Shown here: piece after piece, positions 45,364-55,509 of the stretch
Position numbering within the stretch: position 1 is the stretch's first letter
Layout: each line of letters begins with the position of its first letter
From: Pirellulales bacterium
Lineage (GTDB): Bacteria; Planctomycetota; Planctomycetia; Pirellulales; JAEUIK01
DNA length: 64,000 bases
Assembly: GCA_019745975.1 (NCBI GenBank)
Contig: JAIESQ010000074.1
Coordinates: 49,085-113,084 of the forward strand
Reading direction: 5' to 3'
Notes under the pieces: generated by a model
Seen by the model: the letters and a program-made list of their open reading frames with translations, nothing else
Databases searched by the model: none
What the model was told of the DNA's origin: nothing
Program-made: the position numbers and the translations under genes

Positions 45364-46854
45364 CTATTCCGTCTCGCCCCCGTCGACGTGTTTGAGCACT
45401 GGGCAGTCATCGAGCCATTGCCGCCCGGCCGCTTGCATCCAATCGCTCGAACCGATTGGCCCCCACATTCCCGGCTCGTATTGCCAAAGGGGCGGCCGCC
45501 CCGTCGCCTGCCAGGCCGCTACGATTGGGTCGATGATCCCCCAGGCCAGTTCCACTTCGTCGCTGCGGGCAAACAGGCTCTGGTCGCCCGAGAGCACGTC
45601 CAGCAGCAGCCGTTCATAGGCGTCGGGCAACGCGTCGGCAAAAAAGCTGTCGAAGCGAAAATCGAGCGTCGTCTCGCGTGTATCGACTTCGCGATTGGGC
45701 ACCTTCGTGTGAAAGTGAAGCTGAATCCCCTCGGCCGGCTGAATGTGAATCACCAGCCGGTTTGCCTTCTGCTGACCCGCGGTGCCGTCACCGAACAACC
45801 TTAGCGGCGGATCGCGAAACTGAATGACAATCTGCGTGGTGCGGCAGCCCATCGCTTTGCCGCTGCGCAGAAAGAACGGCACCCCCTGCCAGCGCCAATT
45901 GTTGACGTCGAGCCGCACCGCCGCGAACGTGGCCGTCTGACTGTCGGGCGCGACGTCCTTCTCCCGTCGGTAGCCCAGGTATTGCCCGCGCACCGTGTTC
46001 GTGGCGACTTCAACCGTGGTCATGGGGCGAATGGCTTCGAGCACTTTGACTTTCTCATTGCGCACGGCGTCGGCGTTGAACTTTGCCGGAGCCTCCATCG
46101 CGGTGACCGTCAAGAGTTGCAACAAGTGATTCTGGAACATGTCGCGCAGCACCCCGGCCGTGTCGTAGTAGCCGCCGCGGCGACCGACTTTGACCTCTTC
46201 GGCTGCCGTGATCTGCACGTGATCGACGTAGTTGCGGTTCCAGATCGGCTCGAAGATGGCGTTCGCCAGCCGAAAGACCAGGATGTTCTGCACCGTCTCC
46301 TTGCCGAGATAGTGATCGATGCGATAGACCTGCCGCTCGGCGAAGAACTGATGGACCACGTCGTTCAAGCGGCGCGCGCTGGCCAGATCGGTGCCGAACG
46401 GCTTTTCGATAACGATCCGCCGGCAGGGGGAGTTGGGCCTCCCCTCTTCGGCGGCCAATCCACTGGCGCCGAGCGACTCGATCGCCGGTTCAAAAAACTG
46501 CGGCACCGTCGCCAAATAGTAGACACGCGCAGTTGGCTTGCCCTGCTCGAGTTCATCGAGTTGTTTCGACAGCGACGCGAAATCGGCAGCGTGGCCGATA
46601 TCGCCCGGGTGGTAGTACAGTCCGGCGGCGAATTGGTTCCAGGCGTCGCGCTGGAAGCGGCCGCCGACGAACTTGGCCGTGCTCTCGGCCAGCGCCGCGC
46701 GCCAGGCTTCGTGCGACATGGGCGTCCGTGAGAAACCGATCATGCGCAGCGTGCCGGGCAATCGACCGCGCTCGGCGAGCTTGTAAAGCGCGGGAATCAG
46801 CTTGCGAGTCGTGAGATCGCCCGAAGCGCCGAAGATGACCAGCGAATGACTCAT
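45364..46854 (-). CDS. zwf: Glucose-6-phosphate 1-dehydrogenase
   Basis: 496 aa. NADP-binding GASGDLTTRKLIPALYKL is at the N-terminus, the catalytic RIDHYLGKE near residue 180, and IEKPFGTDLASA and RSGKAMGCRTTQIVIQF follow the normal G6PD pattern. It makes 6-phosphogluconolactone for the oxidative pentose phosphate pathway. Start ATG 46854 has a GGAAAG upstream. No pgl or gnd gene is adjacent. Confidence 0.95.
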   Translation of the reverse strand: MSHSLVIFGASGDLTTRKLIPALYKLAERGRLPGTLRMIGFSRTPMSHEAWRAALAESTAKFVGGRFQRDAWNQFAAGLYYHPGDIGHAADFASLSKQLDELEQGKPTARVYYLATVPQFFEPAIESLGASGLAAEEGRPNSPCRRIVIEKPFGTDLASARRLNDVVHQFFAERQVYRIDHYLGKETVQNILVFRLANAIFEPIWNRNYVDHVQITAAEEVKVGRRGGYYDTAGVLRDMFQNHLLQLLTVTAMEAPAKFNADAVRNEKVKVLEAIRPMTTVEVATNTVRGQYLGYRREKDVAPDSQTATFAAVRLDVNNWRWQGVPFFLRSGKAMGCRTTQIVIQFRDPPLRLFGDGTAGQQKANRLVIHIQPAEGIQLHFHTKVPNREVDTRETTLDFRFDSFFADALPDAYERLLLDVLSGDQSLFARSDEVELAWGIIDPIVAAWQATGRPPLWQYEPGMWGPIGSSDWMQAAGRQWLDDCPVLKHVDGGETE

Positions 46855-46984
46855 AGAATCGGGCTTTCCAAGGCGATCCAGCGGTGGCGCGGATGCGCCT
46901 GCTGGGGTGACCTATCCTTGATTTGCTCGGCTCACCGCGTCTGTGAACGTGGGTTGAAAACCTTCTGGTCCGTGAATCGCAGCC

Positions 46985-47995
46985 ATGCCGAAGAATCGTT
47001 CGGGATGCAACGGGATCACAAGTATTTGTGCTGGCCTGTTCATCGTCTGGCAGCTCGTGTTCGTGCTTGCGGCCAATCTTGTCGGCATCCTCCGCGGCGT
47101 GCCCCCCGAAGTGGTTCGTTACGAAATGGCCGACGGTGCCTGGCGCGAGTCCCTGGATCGTACCGCCGCCCGGCCAAACGCCACAAGCGATTCGGGCGCG
47201 GCCTCCAGCGGCATTGTCTGGCTCACCGATCGCTGGAGCGAAGCAACCGGCCAATGGCAAGGCTGGGCGATGTTTGCGCCAAACGTGCCCATGTCGTCCT
47301 ACTTCCTGGCAACGACGTTGCGCTGGAACGATGCGGAGCTCAGTCGCGCGCCGCGAAAGGTCGTGTTGCCATCGCCATTTGAGCCCGCGAATCCACATGC
47401 CTTCTTCATCCCGGCGCTCCCGACCTCGCGGCGCTTCAACTTTGAATGGCGTTTGGCGCTGGGAATCGAAATTTGCAAGTCGCGCGACGAGGCCGGACGT
47501 GTTGGCGGCGACACGATGCAGCATGACACTCAACTACGCGAATGGATGGCCCGTCAGGCCGAGCCGCTGCGAGCCTACGCGCGTGTGCGGCTCCAGGAGT
47601 GGTCGGCCGATCACCCTGCCGTGCCTCCCGCTGACGAAGTGATCCTTTCCGTCGGCGAGTATCGCCGCGTCGATGTGACCACGGTCTGGAAGTGGCAAGC
47701 TTTGCCGCGACGGTTGCTGCTGCGGTGGCGACCCTCCTCCGCATCCGAAGCGCACCCAACGGGGCCGGCGGTGGTCGAACTCGAATGGTACGACGCCTCG
47801 ACAGCCAGCTTTATCCCCTTGATCACTGCGAGCAGTTTCAAGACCAGCATTGAACCGACGTCGGGTGCCACTGCTAGCTCGTCTAGCAGTGCCGTGTCGA
47901 ACTTGGCACCTCTGGGCAAGCCAGCAGTGGCGCCCAGACCAGGTCTTGAAACTACTGGTAATCAGGCCGCGCTTCGGGCGCGCCTGCGGAGTTGA
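46985..47995 (+). CDS. Partner protein of the HTTM gene, membrane-anchored
   Basis: 336 aa. One N-terminal membrane segment (CAGLFIVWQLVFVLAANLVGIL with basic residues ahead, quoted only in part: FIVWQLVFVLAANLVGIL). The motif GWAMFAPNVPMSSYFLATTL is typical of proteins encoded next to HTTM genes. The last part (about residues 288-326) is encoded by repeat A1, so the tail GATASSSSSAVSNLAPLGKP is probably acquired. Its stop is four bases before the HTTM start, indicating an operon. Confidence 0.7.
   Translation: MPKNRSGCNGITSICAGLFIVWQLVFVLAANLVGILRGVPPEVVRYEMADGAWRESLDRTAARPNATSDSGAASSGIVWLTDRWSEATGQWQGWAMFAPNVPMSSYFLATTLRWNDAELSRAPRKVVLPSPFEPANPHAFFIPALPTSRRFNFEWRLALGIEICKSRDEAGRVGGDTMQHDTQLREWMARQAEPLRAYARVRLQEWSADHPAVPPADEVILSVGEYRRVDVTTVWKWQALPRRLLLRWRPSSASEAHPTGPAVVELEWYDASTASFIPLITASSFKTSIEPTSGATASSSSSAVSNLAPLGKPAVAPRPGLETTGNQAALRARLRS
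47847..47963 (+). repeat. Repeat family A, copy 1 (117 bp)
   Basis: This copy and the one at 57835-57951 are both 117 bp and agree at 100 of 117 positions by my hand alignment. It contains the hairpin CACTGCTAG-loop-CTAGCAGTG and a second inverted pair TCTGGGC/GCCCAGA. It lies within the coding sequence of the HTTM partner gene, read in frame. Confidence 0.85.
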
Positions 47996-47999
47996 GATC

Positions 48000-49028
48000 G
48001 TGTCGACCGGCATCGTAACTCCCGAGCACGAACTCGAAGAAATCGGCGCGGCGCCGACTACAGCATCGCCGTCTGCTTCGAACGCGCGGCACGTCGTCGG
48101 CGTTGCGCCCCGGTTGCCCGAGCCGCTGGCGAAATGGAAGTGGTTCACGGCTCCGGTCCGCGCTGAGCGTCTGGCGGCCTTGCGCATGGGGATGGGATTG
48201 GCGCTCTTGTTCGACGTCCTGGTCACCTACTGGCCCGAGCGCCACGCCTTGTTCGGCAGCGGATCGCTCGGAAGCGCCGAAGTCTTCGCAGGGCGTCTTC
48301 GCGCTCCCTATTGGAACTGGTCGGTCCTGGCTTGGGCCGATCAGCCGGCGCTCGTGTCCGGAGTGTTGGTTTGCTGGGCGCTGGCGGCCGCGTGCTTGGC
48401 GCTGGGGGTTCGCCCCCGCGTGGCGGCGCTTGTGGCCTGGGCAATTGGCATTTCGGTGCTGAACACGAACTACTACGTCCACAACGCCGGCGACCGCATC
48501 CGCCAGATTGCGCTGCTCTATTTGATGCTTAGTCCCTGCGGGTCCGCGTGGTCGCTCGACGCGGCGTTCTCGCGGCGGCGATCCACATCTGTCGGGCCAA
48601 CCTTCGTGTATCCCTGGGCGCTACGCTTACTCGTCGTGCAGTTGGCCGTGATGTACTGTGCCAGTGGTATCTCGAAGCTCGAGGGTAGCACCTGGCAGTC
48701 GGGCCTGGCCATTGAGCACATCCTTACGAATCTCGCCTGGACGCGCTGGTCGTTTGCAGACTTGCCGGTGCCGACGCTCGTGTTGGCCATCCTCACCTGG
48801 CTGGCCCTGATCTGGGAAACAGGCTTTCCGCTCTGGATCGCCTGGCGCCCGACGCGCCGCGCGGCCTGGCTTGCCGGCGTGGCGTTTCACCTCGGGACTG
48901 GGATCGCCCTGAAGCTGGGGATGTTCCCGGTGTACGTACTCTGCTGCTATCTGCCATTATTGCCTTGGGAGCAGCTCTCCAATCGCTTCCCTGGCGATGT
49001 CGATGCCGTGCCGCGCGCTGCGCCATAA
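48000..49028 (+). CDS. HTTM-domain (vitamin K-dependent gamma-carboxylase-like) membrane protein
   Basis: GTG 48000 is supported by GGAG eight bases upstream; 342 aa. After a polar N-terminus come several helices: LAALRMGMGLALLFDVLVTY, VLVCWALAAACLALGV, LRLLVVQLAVMYCASGISKL, VLAILTWLALIWETGFPLWI and LYLMLSPC. GISKLEGSTWQSG and FHLGTGIALKLGMFP are hallmark HTTM segments. The family shares a fold with gamma-glutamyl carboxylase but bacterial roles are unknown. It directly follows its partner gene. Confidence 0.82.
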   Translation: MSTGIVTPEHELEEIGAAPTTASPSASNARHVVGVAPRLPEPLAKWKWFTAPVRAERLAALRMGMGLALLFDVLVTYWPERHALFGSGSLGSAEVFAGRLRAPYWNWSVLAWADQPALVSGVLVCWALAAACLALGVRPRVAALVAWAIGISVLNTNYYVHNAGDRIRQIALLYLMLSPCGSAWSLDAAFSRRRSTSVGPTFVYPWALRLLVVQLAVMYCASGISKLEGSTWQSGLAIEHILTNLAWTRWSFADLPVPTLVLAILTWLALIWETGFPLWIAWRPTRRAAWLAGVAFHLGTGIALKLGMFPVYVLCCYLPLLPWEQLSNRFPGDVDAVPRAAP

Positions 49029-49179
49029 GTCGCTTCGTAATCAAACCACAGTCAGGCTTCATGCGGCCGGCCTTGGCTCGAAAGCGTTTGCCAATTGCGG
49101 CCCGGTCACTCATCATGGCCCGCGCGGCGCGCAACCCGTTGTCGCCAGCACCCTGCAACGTGTCCGGGAACTTCGACGC

Positions 49180-52100
49180 ATGTCGCTCCGCTTCTTGTCG
49201 CTCTGTTCCTCGTCGCTTGTGGCGCTGACCGTGCTCAGTGGCGCGATGATTTGTCGCGCTCAGTTGCCCGCCGAGGAAGAGCTCAAGCATCTGCGAGCAG
49301 CCAACGGTCTCGAACTGTCGCTCTTCGCGGCCGAGCCGCTGTTGACCAACCCGGCCGCCATCGACGTCGATACGCACGGCCGCGTTTGGGTGGCCGAAAT
49401 CCAGTTCTACCGTCGCTTCGCCGACAAACCGCCGGCCGACAAGATCAAGGTGCTTGAAGACACTGACGGCGACGGCCGCGCCGACCGCGCGACTGTCTTC
49501 GCCGAAGGGGTCTATTGCCCCATGAGCATCTGCGTCGCCGGGCCCAAAGTCTATGTCGCCACGAGCCCTGACCTCTGGGTCTTCGAGGACCAAAACGGCG
49601 ACTTGCGGGCCGACGGTCCGCCGAAAAAACTGCTCACCGGCTTCGGCGGCTATAACCACGACCACGGCGCGCACAGCCTGGTGTTGGGGCCCGACCACAA
49701 GTGGTGGATGTCGCACGGCGACGGCGGCTTCGAAGTCACGGGCGTCGATGGCTCCCGTGCGCAATCCCGCTGGGGAGGCGTGCTCCGCGGCGAGCTCGAC
49801 GGCTCCAAGCTCGAAGTCGTCGCTACCAACTTTCGCAATCCCTACGAAGTGTGTGTCAGCAGCTTCGGCGAGGCGTTCCTCAGCGACAACGACAACGACG
49901 GTAATCAGAGCGCCCGCATCTGCTGGATCCTGGAAGGGGGCGACTACGGCTGGTTCGGCCAACCAGGAGCCAAGGTTCCGCCGGGCACACCATTCGGCGA
50001 AGGCTGGCACTTTCGCGCGTACACCCTCGGCTACGTGCCGGCGACGTTGGTGACTGGTTTCGGCTCTCCCGCCGGAATCTGCTTTTACGAAGGAGACGCC
50101 TTTGGCGCGGCGCTCAAAAATGTCCCCTGGCACTGTGACCCTGGTCCGCGCGAAGTGCGCGCCTATCCCCACCAGTCGCACGGCTTTGGCATGCAGGCCG
50201 ACAGCCGCGTGCTGGTGACCAGCCAGGGGGACGACTACTTTCGCCCCGACGATGTCTGTGCGGCCCCCGACGGCACGTTGTATCTGGCCGACTGGTATGA
50301 CGGGGGAGTCGGCGGGCACGCTTACAACAATCCCGATCAGGGTCGCATCTTTCGCATCGCACCTGCCGGCGGGGTAAAACCGCGCCGCGAGCAGCCGGGC
50401 CCCTACGACAACATCGACGACGCGATCCTCGGCCTGCAAAGCCCGAACCTGGCAACGCAGTTCTTGGCTCGCGAATATCTGCTTTCCGCCGGAGAAAAGT
50501 CCCTCGCGGCGCTAGACAAGTTGGCCAGCGATTCCGACGCCAACAACCGCGCCCGGGCGCTGTGGGTGCTCGATCGTCTGGGTGGCGCCGCGCGCGATCG
50601 GGTCGTCGATTCCCTGAAGCACGACGACGTAGCACTGCGCGCGCTGGCCGCGCGCATCTTGCGCCGCCATGGCGACAAGTTCGCAATGCAGCTTGCCCCG
50701 CTGGCCGACGACCCTGCGGCCGAAGTACGCCGCGAAGTGCTGCTGGCCACGCGCTTTTGGCACGATCCACTTGGCCTGGAAACTTTAGCGCGCTTGGCCG
50801 CGTCCTACGATGGCAGCGACCGCTACCAGCTCGAAGCAATCCACATCGCCGCCGCCAACCGCCGCTCGCAGCTATACGCGGCACTCGACCAGCGCGGCGC
50901 CTGGCCGTTGGCGACGCTCCCCTTGATGCAATTGCTCGATGCAGCGCGCGCCAGCAAGTTGGTACTCGCGCGCCTCGCCGATCGCAGCCTCGCGCCGGCA
51001 GACCGACTCGAAGTGCTGCGGGCCGTGGCCACGCTCCCCACCAGTGACGCGGCACTCACCGTGCTGGCCACTGCCGCGGACATCCAAGCTCCCATTGAGT
51101 TACGCACTGAGGCGATTGTGTTTCTCGAGCGCAATCTACCGGAAAGTTGGAAAATACTCGATGACGCGTTGGCGGGCACGTCAGTGGCAAGCAGCAGAAA
51201 CATCGCGGCGGTCGATATCGAGCGGGCAATCGCAGCGTTCAATCGTCTGTTGTCCGACGAGTCATTCGGCCCGCACGCGCTCTCGCTCGTCGCCCAGCGC
51301 GGTTGGCTGCATTTCCGGCCGAGTATTGAAAAGCTCGCGGGCGCCACTGCGGAGCCCATTGCGCTGCGAGTCAAGGCGATCCAAACGCTGGCACGTCTTG
51401 GCGGTGAGCAGGCCAATGCCGCGGTGACCGAACATCTGCACGATACCAATGGCGAGTTGCGCCGCGCCGCGCTGGCCGCTGCCATCCACCTACAAGCCTG
51501 GCCGGCACTTAAGCAGTTATTGCGTGATAGTTCGGTCGCCGACGAGGTGAAGCGCGATGTCGCCGAGCAAATGCTCGCCACGCCCGGCGGCGCGCTCGTG
51601 TTGTTGCGAATGATCGATGCCGAGCAGCTTCCCACGAAACTCACCGACGAAGTCGTTACCCGCGCCGTCGAGCATGCGGATATCAACGTCCGCGTGCTCT
51701 TCGAGCGCTTCGTCCCCGAGGAGCGGCGGCCCAAGCGATTGGGCGAAGCGATCAAGGCGGCCGACATTCTAAAACTTGCCGCCGACAAGGAGCGCGGCCA
51801 GAACATCTTCTTTGAGAGCTCAGCCACGCAGTGCAAGAACTGCCACACGGTGCACGGCCGTGGCGGCACGCTCGGACCTGATCTTAGCCAGATCGGCCGC
51901 AAGTACGAACGCGCCGCGCTGTTGGAGACCATTCTCGATCCGTCCAAGGCCATCGCCCCCGAATACGTCCCGCACGTGCTCGAAACCACCACGGGACAGG
52001 TCTACGTCGGGCTAATGCTCGAGAACAGTTCGGAGAGCGTGCTGTTGGTCGACGCCCAGAATCAGACGATCCGCGTCCCCAAGAGCGAAATCGTAGCGCT

Positions 52101-52707
52101 CGAGCCACAAGCCAAATCGCTGATGCCCGAGCTGGCGCTGCGCGACGTTTCGGCTCAGGACGCCGCCGATCTCTTGGCGTTTCTGGCCTCGTTGACCGAC
52201 GCCGTGCAACCCGTCACAAGGTTTCGCATCCTGGGGCCGTTTGACGCCGGAGATGGACGCGGCCATACGAAAGCCTACGCGCCCGAAAAGCAACTTGCTT
52301 CGATCGATCCGCCAGCCGAGTACGATGGGCTCGACGGCCGCCGACTGCGCTGGGAAACCGTGACGGCCGACAACGGCTCGGGTTTCTGGTCGCACGATCT
52401 CGTGGAGTACGGCAAGCGGCACGGCCTGCGTGGCGACCGCGTCGTCTACTACTACCTGGTGACGATCGACAGCCCCGCCGCGCAGCCGGCCCAACTGTCA
52501 GTCGACAGCGACGACAATTGCCGGGTTTGGCTGAACGGCCAGGCGATCCACGAGTATGTCGGCCGCCGCGCCCTCGGGTCTCCCGACCGCATCGACGTGC
52601 AACTCAGCGAGGGACGCAACACGCTCATCGTCAAAGTCGAGAACCTCGGCGGCCCGGGTGGCGTGGCGATTTCGGTCTCCAGCCGCAGCACGCTGCGCGT
52701 GAACTGA
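49180..52707 (+). CDS. PVC-type heme-binding CxxCH protein (membrane-bound dehydrogenase-like)
   Basis: 1175 aa from ATG 49180, with a signal peptide ([15 protein letters not shown]). An N-terminal propeller (about 25-430; [44 protein letters not shown]) precedes HEAT-like repeats (about 440-860), a cytochrome domain with [20 protein letters not shown] near 885, and a C-terminal beta domain (about 960-1175, [20 protein letters not shown]). This layout fits the very large planctomycete heme/dehydrogenase-like family of unproven substrate. Probably periplasmic. Confidence 0.9.
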   Translation: MSLRFLSLCSSSLVALTVLSGAMICRAQLPAEEELKHLRAANGLELSLFAAEPLLTNPAAIDVDTHGRVWVAEIQFYRRFADKPPADKIKVLEDTDGDGRADRATVFAEGVYCPMSICVAGPKVYVATSPDLWVFEDQNGDLRADGPPKKLLTGFGGYNHDHGAHSLVLGPDHKWWMSHGDGGFEVTGVDGSRAQSRWGGVLRGELDGSKLEVVATNFRNPYEVCVSSFGEAFLSDNDNDGNQSARICWILEGGDYGWFGQPGAKVPPGTPFGEGWHFRAYTLGYVPATLVTGFGSPAGICFYEGDAFGAALKNVPWHCDPGPREVRAYPHQSHGFGMQADSRVLVTSQGDDYFRPDDVCAAPDGTLYLADWYDGGVGGHAYNNPDQGRIFRIAPAGGVKPRREQPGPYDNIDDAILGLQSPNLATQFLAREYLLSAGEKSLAALDKLASDSDANNRARALWVLDRLGGAARDRVVDSLKHDDVALRALAARILRRHGDKFAMQLAPLADDPAAEVRREVLLATRFWHDPLGLETLARLAASYDGSDRYQLEAIHIAAANRRSQLYAALDQRGAWPLATLPLMQLLDAARASKLVLARLADRSLAPADRLEVLRAVATLPTSDAALTVLATAADIQAPIELRTEAIVFLERNLPESWKILDDALAGTSVASSRNIAAVDIERAIAAFNRLLSDESFGPHALSLVAQRGWLHFRPSIEKLAGATAEPIALRVKAIQTLARLGGEQANAAVTEHLHDTNGELRRAALAAAIHLQAWPALKQLLRDSSVADEVKRDVAEQMLATPGGALVLLRMIDAEQLPTKLTDEVVTRAVEHADINVRVLFERFVPEERRPKRLGEAIKAADILKLAADKERGQNIFFESSATQCKNCHTVHGRGGTLGPDLSQIGRKYERAALLETILDPSKAIAPEYVPHVLETTTGQVYVGLMLENSSESVLLVDAQNQTIRVPKSEIVALEPQAKSLMPELALRDVSAQDAADLLAFLASLTDAVQPVTRFRILGPFDAGDGRGHTKAYAPEKQLASIDPPAEYDGLDGRRLRWETVTADNGSGFWSHDLVEYGKRHGLRGDRVVYYYLVTIDSPAAQPAQLSVDSDDNCRVWLNGQAIHEYVGRRALGSPDRIDVQLSEGRNTLIVKVENLGGPGGVAISVSSRSTLRVN

Positions 52708-52942
52708 TCTTCCTCGACGTTTTGCACCAACACCTGCTGGGCGAGCACGACCCGCGCGCAGCGCTGGCGCGACGTCCTGCTGCAGGTCCACGCGGCGATC
52801 GCGGCCCAGAGCTCAACCAAGGCCGCCACCGACTGACGCTGGCAGCGCCCCGCGCGGCAGTCTAGAATCCGCAGCCGAAGCCGCCACCGCGGTTCGTCGA
52901 CAACTCCACCCGCAACTACCCGCAAGCGGAGTCTCACGCCGG

Positions 52943-54490
52943 ATGAGCGTCTTTTTGGGCATCGATATCGGCACCTCGGGCACCAAGACGTTGGCCATCG
53001 ATCCGTCCGGAAAAATTCTGGCCGAAGCCACGTCCGACTATCCCTCGTATCACCCGAAACCGCTTTGGAGCGAGCAGAACCCCGACGACTGGTGGAACGC
53101 CACGGTCAAAACCGTGCGCACCGTGGTGCGCAAGATCAAGGCCCGTCCGGCCGATGTCAAAGCCATCGGCCTGTCGGGGCAGATGCACGGCTCGGTGTTC
53201 CTCGACAAGCACGACCGCGTACTCCGCAAGGCGCTGTTGTGGAACGACCAGCGCACCGCCGCCGAATGCGACGAGATCGAACGCCGCGCCGGCGGACGCC
53301 GCAAGCTCATCAAGCTCGTGGCCAACCCGGCGCTGACCGGATTCACCGCGCCCAAGATCCTCTGGCTGCGAAATCACGAGCCAAAGCATTTTGCCCAACT
53401 GCGCAAGGTACTGCTGCCCAAGGACGACGTCCGCCGTCGGATGACCGGAACCTACGCCACCGACGTGAGCGACGCCAGCGGCATGCTGCTGTTGGACGTC
53501 GCCAAGCGCCGCTGGTCGAAGCCGCTGTTGTCGTCGCTTGAGCTCGACGCCGACTTGCTCCCCGAGTGTTTCGAATCGGAGGATGTCACCGGAAAGCTCA
53601 AGCGCGAGGCCGCGCGCGAACTTGGCTTGTCGACCGAATGTCTGGTGGTCGGCGGCGCGGGAGATTGCGCGGCCGGCGCATTGGGCAACGGCGTCGTCAG
53701 TCGCGGCACACTCTCCACCTCGATCGGCACGTCAGGCATTATGTTCGTCCATAGCGACGACATGGCGCTCGATCCCCAGGGGCGATTGCACACCTTCTGC
53801 CACGCCGTCCGCGGTAAATGGCACATGATGGGCGTGAGCCTGTCGGGCGGCGGCTGCCTGCAGTGGTTTCGCAATCGGCTCTGCCAGGCCGAGATCGCGC
53901 AGGCCAAAAAGAAGGGTGTCGACCCGTACACCACGCTGACTGCCGAAGCCGAACAGGTGCCGTCGGGGAGCCAGGGCTTGATCTTTTTGCCGTACCTCTC
54001 CGGCGAGCGCACGCCCCACGCCGACCCCGACGCCCGCGCCTGCTTCGTCGGCCTGACGCTGGCCCACACGCGCGGCCACCTCGTGCGCGCCATCATGGAA
54101 GGCGTCGCGTACGCCATGCGCGACAGCCTCACGATCATCCGCGACTTGGGAGTGCCCGTGCGGCAGATTCGCGCCTCGGGCGGCGGCTCCAAGAGCCAGC
54201 TCTGGCGGCAGATTCAGGCCGACGTGTTCGCCCAGCCCGTGGCGACGCTCAACGCCGAGGAGGGGCCCGCCTACGGCGTCGCGCTCTTGGCGGCGGTCGG
54301 CGCGGGGGCGTTCAAAGACGTCGCCGAAGCCTGCGCCGCCACGATCCGCGTCGTCAAGGAAACGCCCAATCAGAAGCGCGCGAGCCGTTACCACGACGCC
54401 GCGTTTCCGCTCTATCAGAACTTGTATCGCTCGCTAAAGGCAGACTTCAAGACGATTGCCGCGATTGAGCACGCGCACGCGGCCGGGTGA
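52943..54490 (+). CDS. xylB: Xylulokinase-type sugar kinase (FGGY family)
   Basis: 515 aa. FGGY features: [66 protein letters not shown] and a C-terminal [20 protein letters not shown]. The MHGSVF and NDQRT segments fit xylulokinase better than glycerol or gluconate kinase. It phosphorylates a ketose such as D-xylulose with ATP. No isomerase or transporter gene is next to it. Confidence 0.9.
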   Translation: MSVFLGIDIGTSGTKTLAIDPSGKILAEATSDYPSYHPKPLWSEQNPDDWWNATVKTVRTVVRKIKARPADVKAIGLSGQMHGSVFLDKHDRVLRKALLWNDQRTAAECDEIERRAGGRRKLIKLVANPALTGFTAPKILWLRNHEPKHFAQLRKVLLPKDDVRRRMTGTYATDVSDASGMLLLDVAKRRWSKPLLSSLELDADLLPECFESEDVTGKLKREAARELGLSTECLVVGGAGDCAAGALGNGVVSRGTLSTSIGTSGIMFVHSDDMALDPQGRLHTFCHAVRGKWHMMGVSLSGGGCLQWFRNRLCQAEIAQAKKKGVDPYTTLTAEAEQVPSGSQGLIFLPYLSGERTPHADPDARACFVGLTLAHTRGHLVRAIMEGVAYAMRDSLTIIRDLGVPVRQIRASGGGSKSQLWRQIQADVFAQPVATLNAEEGPAYGVALLAAVGAGAFKDVAEACAATIRVVKETPNQKRASRYHDAAFPLYQNLYRSLKADFKTIAAIEHAHAAG

Positions 54491-54502
54491 CTTTGTTCGA
54501 GC

Positions 54503-55075
54503 TCAGGTGGATTTCGGAGAAATCTTGCCGCTCAACAGGTCAGCGAGTTTTTCTTCAACTCCTAACCGCGCTGCCCAGATTTGCAGGTACGCGACATCCA
54601 GTGCTCCGGCTTGCACATGGCAAACCCCCGCTGCGTCGGTTAATTGCCGCTCCGAAGGGGTCAGCCGATTCCAATAGAGCTTGTGGAGTACCACGTCCTC
54701 GGCGGTCGTGATCCATGCTTGCTCGCCAAACAAATCGACTTGCAGCCGGCGCGCGAATGCCGCGCGCTCGAACGGAACATCACGCAACAGCCAGAAGTCG
54801 ATCTTGAGTGCCGATAGCTCGTCGATCGCGTTGAACTGATAGGGGGGCGCGAACGCTCGCTCGATCGAGCTCTTTTGTACGAAGAAATCTCGTGCGAACG
54901 CCTTGGCCAGCTCCTCCGTTTGCGTGGGCTCAATCCAGAGCACGATGTCGAGATCGTGCGTCGAGCGAGGAATTCCCCAATAGTTGCTCGCCATCGAGCC
55001 CACGAGCATATAAGGCACACGCAGTCCGTTGAGTCGCCGGAGGCAGTCGACTAACAACTCCCGTTCGCTTCTCAT
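54503..55075 (-). CDS. Nucleotidyltransferase-superfamily protein
   Basis: 190 aa. VGSMASNYWGIPRSTHDLD is the GSxA-(N)-D-x-D signature of MNT/AbiEii-like nucleotidyltransferases; a later TTAEDVVLHKLYWNRLTPSE is typical of DUF6036-like members. ATG 55075 overlaps the stop of the 66-residue gene by four bases. This pair looks like a toxin-antitoxin or small stress module, but activity is not shown. Confidence 0.82.
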   Translation of the reverse strand: MRSERELLVDCLRRLNGLRVPYMLVGSMASNYWGIPRSTHDLDIVLWIEPTQTEELAKAFARDFFVQKSSIERAFAPPYQFNAIDELSALKIDFWLLRDVPFERAAFARRLQVDLFGEQAWITTAEDVVLHKLYWNRLTPSERQLTDAAGVCHVQAGALDVAYLQIWAARLGVEEKLADLLSGKISPKST

Positions 55076-55272
55076 GATCGCGCCGCCGCGATTCTCTGTC
55101 GCAGCAATTCTTCCACGGCGGCCTCATCCGCCTGCGGATGCTGACGACGTATGCCGGCTCGCGCAAGATCGCAGGACAACTCGTGCAGATCCAGTGCGAT
55201 GCGCAACCGCTCTTCACCGGTCATGCCGCGGTACCTGGCAACTTGCCGCCGTAGCGCTTCGTCGGGTGTCAT
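55072..55272 (-). CDS. Small partner protein of the nucleotidyltransferase
   Basis: 66 aa from ATG 55272 (MTPDEALRRQVARYRGMTGE); the upstream ATG at 55296 adds eight residues. It is mostly helical and charged, with RLRIALDLHELSCDLARAG and a C-terminal LLRQRIAAARS. The four-base overlap with the nucleotidyltransferase implies translational coupling. I do not know the family function. Confidence 0.7.
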   Translation of the reverse strand: MTPDEALRRQVARYRGMTGEERLRIALDLHELSCDLARAGIRRQHPQADEAAVEELLRQRIAAARS

Positions 55273-55509
55273 CGAGTCTCGGCTTGCGAAAAGCACCGTG
55301 CGGATGATGTCATCATAGCGATTTGTCCGGACTCAGAACGCAGCGGTGTGGTTTCCGTGGTCGCCGTTCGCCATGTTGGCCGTCGCGATGCGCAAGGGTC
55401 TGTCGCTGCGGCGGTTACTGTACAGCCCGGTGGCAGCTTCAGGCGAGCGTCGGCGCTGGACGCGCAAACGATGCTGCTGGCGTGCCAACAATGTTACAAT
55501 GCGGCGGCT

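Noticed and set aside
48793..50439. 548-codon minus-strand frame across the HTTM and heme-protein genes
   Set aside because: It overlaps two confidently coding genes and has no family features or start signal.
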